This document shows, one piece after another, positions 5,679-11,595 of a DNA stretch of 11,595 nucleotides; position 1 is the stretch's first letter; each line of letters starts with the position of its first letter. Under the pieces are notes generated by a model. That model made no database searches, was not told the origin of the DNA, and saw only the letters and a program-made list of their open reading frames with translations. This stretch comes from a bacterium UBA2219 (GTDB lineage Bacteria; Desulfobacterota; Deferrimicrobia; Deferrimicrobiales; Deferrimicrobiaceae): NCBI GenBank assembly GCA_002327765.1, contig DCUH01000033.1:1-11595 (forward strand). The letters run 5' to 3'. Made by a program: the position numbers and the translations under genes.

Positions 5679-5714
5679 CCCGTCCGTCCCCTTCCTGAGA
5701 TCATATGTTGCATA

Positions 5715-5743
5715 AGGATACATCGGCTATCCCGCGGATTCAA
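5715..5743 (-). promoter_or_regulatory. Weak candidate promoter for zapB-zapA-6S RNA
   Basis: In the 79-nt gap after the transporter gene the minus strand has TTGAAT (5738-5743), a 17-nt spacer and TATCCT (5715-5720), each matching four of six consensus bases. A start near 5708 would give a ~30-nt leader for the zapB-like gene. The gap is the largest between smc and zapA, which fits a new transcription unit, but the boxes are only moderate. Confidence 0.3.
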
Positions 5744-5757
5744 CGGGACAAGGGGGG

Positions 5758-7374
5758 TCACTCGCCCATGGCGATGACGGACCGGGCAATGGAGGAGCAG
5801 TGCGCCGCGATCCCCTTCCACGCTGCGAGGACGTCCATGTGCGCCGCGCTGGTCTCCAGCGTGTCCGGCCGTGCCTTCTGGAGCCGCTGGATGTGGGCCG
5901 TGCGCAACTCCCGCTCCCGGATCCCGATCACGCGGCGCCGCTCCACGACGGACTGCGCCTCGCCGGGGTCGCCGGTGATGAAGCAGGAAACGGCGTTCCG
6001 GTACAATGCCCCGACCTCGGTCAGGTACCCCTCCAGCTCCTTCCCCCCTTCCTCCGAGAACGACTGCTTCCTCGCGGAGAGGGGGCGGAGATGGTCGGTC
6101 ATGGTCCGGTCGACGAAATCGCCGATATTCTCGAGGTCGGTGACAATGCCGATGTACGCCATCGAGCGCCGCGTCTGCGCCTCGTCCAAGGAGGTCTGCG
6201 CGAGGGCCGCCAGGAAGAATTTTATCTCCCGCGTGAGCTCGTCCACGTCGTCGTCGATCTGCCCGATCCGGCCGATACGGTCCGCGTTCCCGCGGCAGAT
6301 CACCTCGACCGAGTCGTCGAGCATCTCCTGGATCATGTCGGCCATCCGCATGATCTCGCGCGCCGCCTGCCCGAGCGCCGCCCCCGCCACCGGGAGGTGC
6401 TCCCGGTCGATGAACGCCGCCTTCCCGCGGGGTGCGGCCGCGCGGCGCCCCGGGAAGGAGCGCTCGAGCAGCGATGCGATGCGTCCCGCCAGCGGGAAGA
6501 ACAGCACCGCGATGAAGAGATTGAACAGCGTGTGGGCGTAGGCCACCAGGTGCGGGCCGTCGCCGAACGCCCTGTGGTAGTTCGGGGGCGAAAGGGTTAT
6601 CGCTACAAGGAGCGCCAGGGCGCCGGCGGCCTTCATCCCGAAATGCCCCCACGCGATGCGCCGGCCTTCCGCCGCGAGCCCCGAGGCGGCCACGAAGGCG
6701 ACGGAGGTCCCGCCCGCGTTCGCCCCGAGCACGAGCGGCAGGACGGCCGTCGCGCCGAGGAGCCCTTCCTGCGTGAAGGCGATCAGCAGGACCATCACGG
6801 CGGTGCCGCTCTGCAGCACGGCCGCCAGGAGGGCGCCGGTCGCGAAGGCGGTGAACGGGGCGTTCGACAGCTCCGACATCAGGATCCGCAGCCCCTCGAT
6901 CCGGCCGACGTCGCCCGCGGCGCCGGCCAGGAACTTGAGCGCCAGGAGGACGAACCCGAACCCGAGCAGCCCCTGGCCGACCGCCTCCCCGCGCGGCTTC
7001 CCGCCCCAAAGGTACAGGGCGATGCCGATGGAGAGCACGGGGAGGGCGGCCTGGTAGATCCGGAAGGAGAGAAGCTGCACGGTCACCGTTGCGCCGAGGT
7101 CGGCCCCGAGAACGACGATCAGAGACTGGGAGAGCGAAAGGGTCGTCGCGTGCCCGAAGGAGATGAGGAGGGTGACCAGCGCGCCTGAGCTCTGCAGCAC
7201 GGCGGTCGCCGCGGTCCCGAGCAGGAAGGCGCGCGCCCTGCTCTCCCTCGCGGAAGACCAGGCGCGGTCGATCCAGGAGGAGAACGCGAGCCCGAAGCCG
7301 TGGCCGGTGAGGCGGATCCCGTACAACAGCAGAAGGACGCTCCCGACGACCTCGAGGAGCAGGCGGTCGATCAT
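5758..7374 (-). CDS. Na+/phosphate cotransporter family protein with C-terminal PhoU-like domain
   Basis: Inner-membrane protein of the NptA/YjbB (Na/Pi cotransporter, PF02690) family, 538 residues. The membrane half (about 1-305) has the family's inverted repeat with QSS-type signatures: TAVLQSSGALVTLL (QSSGA at 61-65) and AAVLQSGTAVMVLL (QSGTA at 188-192), plus VLGADLGATVT (88-97) and VLGANAGGTSVAF (215-227). Residues about 330-530 are helical and PhoU-like (IMRMADMIQEMLDD, DLENIGDFVDRTM), as in many bacterial two-domain members. Family proteins move phosphate, in E. coli YjbB outward; direction and substrate here are inferred. The ATG at 7372-7374 follows the ftsY stop by 13 nt and has GAAGG overlapping that stop at about 10-nt spacing, so the two are probably cotranscribed. 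It is the only evident transporter in the window. Confidence 0.92.
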   Translation of the reverse strand: MIDRLLLEVVGSVLLLLYGIRLTGHGFGLAFSSWIDRAWSSARESRARAFLLGTAATAVLQSSGALVTLLISFGHATTLSLSQSLIVVLGADLGATVTVQLLSFRIYQAALPVLSIGIALYLWGGKPRGEAVGQGLLGFGFVLLALKFLAGAAGDVGRIEGLRILMSELSNAPFTAFATGALLAAVLQSGTAVMVLLIAFTQEGLLGATAVLPLVLGANAGGTSVAFVAASGLAAEGRRIAWGHFGMKAAGALALLVAITLSPPNYHRAFGDGPHLVAYAHTLFNLFIAVLFFPLAGRIASLLERSFPGRRAAAPRGKAAFIDREHLPVAGAALGQAAREIMRMADMIQEMLDDSVEVICRGNADRIGRIGQIDDDVDELTREIKFFLAALAQTSLDEAQTRRSMAYIGIVTDLENIGDFVDRTMTDHLRPLSARKQSFSEEGGKELEGYLTEVGALYRNAVSCFITGDPGEAQSVVERRRVIGIRERELRTAHIQRLQKARPDTLETSAAHMDVLAAWKGIAAHCSSIARSVIAMGE

Positions 7375-7387
7375 CGGGAGGGGGCCT

Positions 7388-8323
7388 TCAGAAAAGGGCC
7401 TCCGCGAAGCTCCGCGCGTCGAACGGGCGCAGGTCGTCGATCTTCTCCCCCACCCCGATGAAACGGATGGGGGCGCCGACCTCGCGCGTGACGGAGAGCA
7501 CGACCCCGCCCTTCGCCGTGCCGTCGAGCTTCGTGAGGGCCAGGCCCGTGACGCCGGTGAACTCCTGGAACGTCTTCGCCTGGGCGATGGCGTTCCTCCC
7601 GCTCGTGGCGTCGAGGACCAGCAGGACTTCGTGCGGAGCGCCGGGGATCTCCTTGCCGATGACGCGCACGACCTTTCGGACCTCTTCCATCAGGTGGGAT
7701 TTCGTGTGGAGGCGGCCCGCGGTGTCGATGAGCACGACATGCGTCCCGCGCGACTTGGCCGCGCGCACGGCGTCGAAGGCGACCGCCGAGGAATCGGCGC
7801 CTTCCTTGTGGCGCACGATGTCCGCCCCCGCCCGGTCCGCCCAAACCGCGAGCTGGTCGATCGCCGCCGCGCGGAAAGTGTCGGCCGCCGCGATGAGGAC
7901 GGAGTGCCCCTCGCCCCGCAGCCAGCCCGCAACTTTCCCGATGGTGGTCGTCTTCCCCACGCCGTTGACGCCGACGACGAGGACGACGAAGGGGGGCGGA
8001 GGGGCGACGGCGAGCGGGACCATCCGGGGAGCGAGCGTCTCCTCCACCATCTTCCGGAGCCGGCTTTTCAGCGCCTCCACGTCGGGCAGCTCTCCGCGGC
8101 GCCACGCCGCGCGCAGGGCGTCCACGTACTCGACGGAAAGCGCGGGCCCCGCGTCTGCCAGGATGAGGGCCTCCTCGAGCTCGGAGAGGACGGTCTCGTC
8201 CACGGGGCCGACGCCGCGGGCGATCGCCTCCACGTTCATGAACAGGAGTTCCCGGGTCTTCGTCAGCCCGGCTTTGAGGCGGGCGAAGAATCCTCCGCTG
8301 GGCTTGTCGCCGGGTTCGGTCAA
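7388..8323 (-). CDS. ftsY: Signal recognition particle receptor FtsY
   Basis: SRP receptor GTPase that docks SRP-ribosome complexes at the membrane and hands nascent membrane proteins to SecYEG. The 311-residue product is an NG-domain FtsY: N domain helices with LSELEEALILADAG (47-59), G1 P-loop GVNGVGKTTTIGK (118-130), DTFRAAA (148-154), G3 DTAGR (200-204), G4 TKLDGTAKGG (264-273) and GVGEKIDDLRPF (290-301). It lacks the long acidic A domain of E. coli FtsY; the N-terminal helix GGFFARLKAGLTKTRELL probably serves as the membrane-binding segment. The start is a TTG at 8321-8323 with GGAAGGAG 8 nt upstream; the next in-frame ATG (residue 29) would cut into the N domain. It lies 32 nt after smc and 13 nt before the Na/Pi transporter gene. 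Confidence 0.97.
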   Translation of the reverse strand: MTEPGDKPSGGFFARLKAGLTKTRELLFMNVEAIARGVGPVDETVLSELEEALILADAGPALSVEYVDALRAAWRRGELPDVEALKSRLRKMVEETLAPRMVPLAVAPPPPFVVLVVGVNGVGKTTTIGKVAGWLRGEGHSVLIAAADTFRAAAIDQLAVWADRAGADIVRHKEGADSSAVAFDAVRAAKSRGTHVVLIDTAGRLHTKSHLMEEVRKVVRVIGKEIPGAPHEVLLVLDATSGRNAIAQAKTFQEFTGVTGLALTKLDGTAKGGVVLSVTREVGAPIRFIGVGEKIDDLRPFDARSFAEALF

Positions 8324-8331
8324 ACGCGCGG

Positions 8332-8339
8332 CTCCTTCC
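8332..8339 (-). promoter_or_regulatory. Strong Shine-Dalgarno deciding the ftsY TTG start
   Basis: GGAAGGAG on the minus strand ends 8 nt before the TTG codon of ftsY, in the 32-nt gap after smc. No ATG or GTG start compatible with the N-terminal amphipathic helix competes with it. Confidence 0.8.
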
Positions 8340-8355
8340 GCCGATGCCTGATTTT

Positions 8356-11300
8356 TCAGTCCGTGAGCTTCACGGAAACGGTCTTCGAGATCCCGGGCTT
8401 CTCCATCGTGATCCCGTAGAGGACGTCCGCGAGCTCCATCGTCCGCTTGTTGTGCGTGATGACCAGGAACTGGTACCGCGAAGACATCTCCCGGACCATG
8501 CTGTTGAACCGGTCGACGTTCGCGTCGTCCAGCGGGGCGTCCACCTCATCGAGCAGGCAGAACGGTGACGGCTTGACGAGGAAGATGGAGAAGATGAGGC
8601 TGATCGCCGTGAGGGCGCTTTCCCCGCCGGAGAGGCTGTGGAGCGGGAGCGCCTTCTTCCCCGGAAGCTGCACGAAGATCTCGACCCCGGACTCGAGGAG
8701 GTTTTCCTCCTCCAGCAGGCGAAGCTGCGCCCGCCCGCCCTGGAACAACCGGGGGAAGAGCTCCGAGAACTTCGCGTTGATCTCGTCGAACGCGGCGGAG
8801 AACCGTTCCCGCGTCGTCCGGTTGATCCGCTGGATCGCCTTGGTCAGGTCCTCGAGCGACCTCTCGAGGTCCTCCTTCTGGGCTGTCAGGAAGGCGTGGC
8901 GCTCCGAGAGATCCCCGTGCTCCTCGAGGGAGGCCATGTTCACCTCGCCCATGGAGGACATTTTCTCCCGCAGGGCTTCCGCCCTCTCCTCGAGCGCGGG
9001 GACGTCCCCGTCCTCCGCGGCCGCATCCGGCGTCTCGAAGGGCGGGAGGTCCCGGAGGCGGACCTCGTACCGCTGATGGAGCAGCGCGTCGACCGCGGCG
9101 ATGTCCATCTCGGCCTTCTGCAGCCGCAGGCGCTCCGCGGCCTGGCGCTCCACCGCCGCGGATTCGCGCGCGCGCCCCCCCCGGAGCTCCTCCTCGATCC
9201 CGGACAGGCGGGAGGCGGCCACGGCCAGGTCGGCCACGCGGACGTCGATCCGGTCCTGCAGGCCGGAGAGGCCGGCCGCCGCCTGCTCGATCGCGTCGCG
9301 GCCGGCGCGCATCGCGGCGTCGAGCGACACCAGGGACTCCTCGTACCCGGCCTTCCGGCGGGCGCGCTCCTCGAGCAGCCTCCTTTTCCCATCCGCCTGC
9401 TCCGCGACGGAGGCCAGCAGCGCCGCGGCGGCCCGGTCCTGCTCCTCGAGCGCGCTGTAGGCGATCTCGGCCGCGTGGGCGCGCTCCCTGCTCTCCTCCA
9501 GCAGCCGCCTCTTCTCCTCGACCGCTGCGAGCAGGGCGCGCGAGCGCTCCTCCTCCTCCCCCCGGGCCTGCCCCGTCTGCCGCGCGGCGTCGAGCGACGC
9601 GGCCAGTTCCTCGGCCATCCGCCCCAGCTCCCCGCGAAGGAACGCCTCCTCCTGGGTGCGCTCGTCGAGCTGGGCCCGGGCCTGCAACAGCGTCTCCTCG
9701 ATGACCGCCTTCGCCTTCGCGGCCGCCGCGTGGGCGGAGGCAGCCGCCTCGCGCGCCAGGAACGATTCCGCGCGGCGCTCCTCGAGGGCGGCGCGGTCGC
9801 GTCGCACCGCCTCTTCCTCCTCCAGCAGGCGCCGCCGATGCGCCCCCAGCTCCTCGATCTCCCGCGACAGCTCGCGGATCTCCCTTCTGCGGGCGAGGAC
9901 CCCGGCCTCGGCTGCGGCTTCCTCCCCCTCTGCCGCCTCCCGCGCGCTTCCGCGCCCGCCTCCGATGAGGATGCCGTCCGCCGTCACCATGTCGCCGTCG
10001 AGCGTCACGTAGGAGTTCCACACCCCGTTGCGGTTCCACAGGCGCAGCGCCGTGTCGAGGTTCCGGACGAGCAGCGTCCCGCCGAGGAGCCCCCGCACCA
10101 GCTCGCCGCACTCCGGCGGCGCCTGGACGACGCTCGTCAGCGGGCCGACGACGCCCTCTTCCCCGACGTAGGCGAGCCGCTCCTCCCGGATCCGCAGACC
10201 CACCGGAACGAAGGCGCTCCGGCCCTCGCCGGACTCTTTCAGGTAATGGATGGCGGACAGCCCGTCGGCCTGGTCGCGCACGACGACGGACTGCATCCGC
10301 TCGCCGAGGACCGCCTCGACCGCCTTCTCGTACTCCGCGTCGGTTTCGATGAGGTCTCCCATGATGCCGAAGATCCCGGCCGCCGCGGCTTCGCGCGCCC
10401 CGCCGTTGCGGAAGTGCCGCAGGACCGCGCGGACGCCCGAGGAGGTCCAGTCGCGCTGCTCGTGCACGCGCGACAGGGTGGAAAGGCGCGATTCCGCCGA
10501 CTGCAGTTTCCCCTCCGCGATGCGCGACGCCTCGACCGCCGCGTCGAGCCGCGCGGTCGTTTCGGCCAGCAGGGCCCCCGTCCCGCTCCAGGAGCCTTCC
10601 GCCGCGTCGAGCGCCTCGCGCGCCTCCCTTTCCGCGCCGGAGGCCGACGCGCTCTCCGCGGAGGCCTTCTCCACAGCCGCGGTCGCCTCCGCGATGCGCT
10701 CCCGCAGGCGGGCCAGCCCCCGCTCCGCTTCCTCGATCCTGCGCGAAAGCGACTCCGCGCCCGACTGCGCGCCGGAGTGCTGGGTGACGCGGACCATCAG
10801 GTCGGACGCGGCCCGGTCGGCCAGCTCCTGCGCGGCCCGGTATTCCTCCCGCACCGCCTCGAGCGCCGCGCGCGCCTCTTCCCATTCCCGCTTCGTGCGC
10901 GCGAGCTCCTCCCTCCTCCTCTGCGACTCCCCGTCCGCGCGGGACACCCGCCCGTCGAGCTCGCCGATCTCCGCCCGCAGCGTATCCATCTCCCGGCCGG
11001 TCTCGTCGATCGTCCGCCGGAAATGCTCCGCCTGGGCATGCATCCCGTTCCATTCCGCTTCCCTGCGGGCCGCCTCCTCCTTGCGGCCGGCGTGCTCCTC
11101 GCGCAGGTCGGCCAAGAGCCGCTCCCGCTCCGCCTGCCGCAGACGCGCCTCCTCCCGGTCGGCCTCGAGGCCCGAAACGGAGGCGCGGCACGCGGACAGT
11201 TCGTCCTCGAGCCCGGCGAGCTCCTTCCGCGCCGCTTCCCGTTCCTCCGACATCGCGCGGTGTCTTCCGGCCGCCACGCGGAGATCGAGATCCTTGAGCT

Positions 11301-11595
11301 CGGCGCGCAGGACCTTGTACCGCTCGGCCTTGCGGACCTGCCGCTCGAGCGTGCCGATCTGCCGCCGCACCTCGTCGAGGATGTCCTTCACGCGGGCGAG
11401 GTTCTGGCGCGTGCTCTCCATCTTCCGCTCCGCTTCCTTGCGGCGAACGCGGAACTTGGCGACCCCGGCGGCCTCCTCGATGATGAGCCGCTTCTCGTCG
11501 GGGCGGGCGTTGACGATCTCGCCCACCTTCCCCTGACGGATGATGGCGTACCCGCGCGCGCCGGCCCCCGTGTCGAGGAACAGCTCGGCGATGTC
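8356..11595 (-). CDS. smc: Chromosome segregation protein SMC (5' end beyond the right edge)
   Basis: SMC ATPase, the core of the condensin-like complex with ScpA/ScpB that compacts and segregates the chromosome. The 1079 residues present start with DIAELFLDTGAGARGYAII and the Q-loop segment RQGKV (Q21), so roughly the first 130 residues including Walker A are missing at the window edge; the GTG at 11526 is internal, not a start. Then come a first coiled-coil arm (about 50-390), the hinge (about 400-547, from GIFGIMGDLIETD to ADGILIGGG), the returning arm (about 550-940), and the C-terminal ATPase lobe with LSGGESALT (988 on) and Walker B CLLDEVDAPLDD (D1016, E1017). The product ends in VSVKLTD. 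Reconstructed length of about 1,200 residues is normal. ftsY follows after 32 nt; smc-ftsY adjacency is common in bacteria. Confidence 0.97.
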   Translation of the reverse strand, partial: DIAELFLDTGAGARGYAIIRQGKVGEIVNARPDEKRLIIEEAAGVAKFRVRRKEAERKMESTRQNLARVKDILDEVRRQIGTLERQVRKAERYKVLRAELKDLDLRVAAGRHRAMSEEREAARKELAGLEDELSACRASVSGLEADREEARLRQAERERLLADLREEHAGRKEEAARREAEWNGMHAQAEHFRRTIDETGREMDTLRAEIGELDGRVSRADGESQRRREELARTKREWEEARAALEAVREEYRAAQELADRAASDLMVRVTQHSGAQSGAESLSRRIEEAERGLARLRERIAEATAAVEKASAESASASGAEREAREALDAAEGSWSGTGALLAETTARLDAAVEASRIAEGKLQSAESRLSTLSRVHEQRDWTSSGVRAVLRHFRNGGAREAAAAGIFGIMGDLIETDAEYEKAVEAVLGERMQSVVVRDQADGLSAIHYLKESGEGRSAFVPVGLRIREERLAYVGEEGVVGPLTSVVQAPPECGELVRGLLGGTLLVRNLDTALRLWNRNGVWNSYVTLDGDMVTADGILIGGGRGSAREAAEGEEAAAEAGVLARRREIRELSREIEELGAHRRRLLEEEEAVRRDRAALEERRAESFLAREAAASAHAAAAKAKAVIEETLLQARAQLDERTQEEAFLRGELGRMAEELAASLDAARQTGQARGEEEERSRALLAAVEEKRRLLEESRERAHAAEIAYSALEEQDRAAAALLASVAEQADGKRRLLEERARRKAGYEESLVSLDAAMRAGRDAIEQAAAGLSGLQDRIDVRVADLAVAASRLSGIEEELRGGRARESAAVERQAAERLRLQKAEMDIAAVDALLHQRYEVRLRDLPPFETPDAAAEDGDVPALEERAEALREKMSSMGEVNMASLEEHGDLSERHAFLTAQKEDLERSLEDLTKAIQRINRTTRERFSAAFDEINAKFSELFPRLFQGGRAQLRLLEEENLLESGVEIFVQLPGKKALPLHSLSGGESALTAISLIFSIFLVKPSPFCLLDEVDAPLDDANVDRFNSMVREMSSRYQFLVITHNKRTMELADVLYGITMEKPGISKTVSVKLTD

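Noticed and set aside
7163..8419. Plus-strand open frame of 418 codons opposite ftsY
   Set aside because: Antisense shadow; it crosses the ftsY/smc and ftsY/transporter borders and lacks any recognisable motif.
10250..11536. Plus-strand open frame of 428 codons opposite smc
   Set aside because: Ser/Arg/Ala-rich antisense of the smc coiled coil with no domain; it only reflects codon bias of smc.
1..11595. Mobile elements, CRISPR arrays, prophage or defence genes
   Set aside because: No transposase or integrase motifs, no repeat-spacer pattern and no inverted-repeat borders; every long stretch is accounted for by housekeeping genes.

Overview
This is a GC-rich (roughly two-thirds G+C by eye) stretch of bacterial chromosome made entirely of housekeeping genes. 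Every gene lies on the minus strand, so it reads from right to left: smc (5' end beyond the right edge), ftsY, a Na+/phosphate-cotransporter-family gene, zapB-like, zapA, 6S RNA, 5-formyl-THF cyclo-ligase, rny (RNase Y), ymdB-type phosphodiesterase, tyrS, and finally the first two dozen bases of a 16S rRNA gene at the left edge. Gene content (RNase Y with YmdB, the zapA-6S RNA-cyclo-ligase arrangement, a ZapA/ZapB pair, SMC/FtsY) together with high GC fits a deltaproteobacterium-like organism (Desulfobacterota/Geobacter-like). That placement is inference; the window holds too little 16S to fix it.

Right part (about 5450-11595): the SMC C-terminal two thirds with hinge and ATPase signature, then FtsY with a TTG start, then a Na/Pi-cotransporter/PhoU-like membrane protein only 13 nt after ftsY, then a small coiled-coil ZapB-like protein. 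Middle (4570-5450): zapA with a long coiled coil, whose last codons overlap the 5' end of a well-preserved 6S RNA; a textbook intrinsic terminator follows the 6S RNA, and a candidate promoter with a leader of about 120 nt precedes the cyclo-ligase gene. Left part (1-4570): cyclo-ligase, rny (TTG start), ymdB and tyrS are closely packed, with a 25-nt ymdB/tyrS overlap. The 290 nt between tyrS and 16S rRNA hold two sigma-70-type rrn promoters in tandem, an A/T-rich UP-like segment, a leader hairpin and a boxA-like element.

Functionally the cluster joins chromosome segregation (SMC), membrane protein targeting (FtsY), Z-ring assembly (ZapA/ZapB), global transcription control (6S RNA), folate one-carbon metabolism, mRNA turnover (RNase Y/YmdB), tRNA charging (TyrS) and ribosome synthesis (rrn). 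I found no mobile element, CRISPR array, prophage, defence system or evidently new system. The points worth a second look are regulatory: the 6S RNA/zapA overlap, the rrn promoter region behind tyrS, a consensus -10 box placed almost on the zapA start codon, and two TTG starts.
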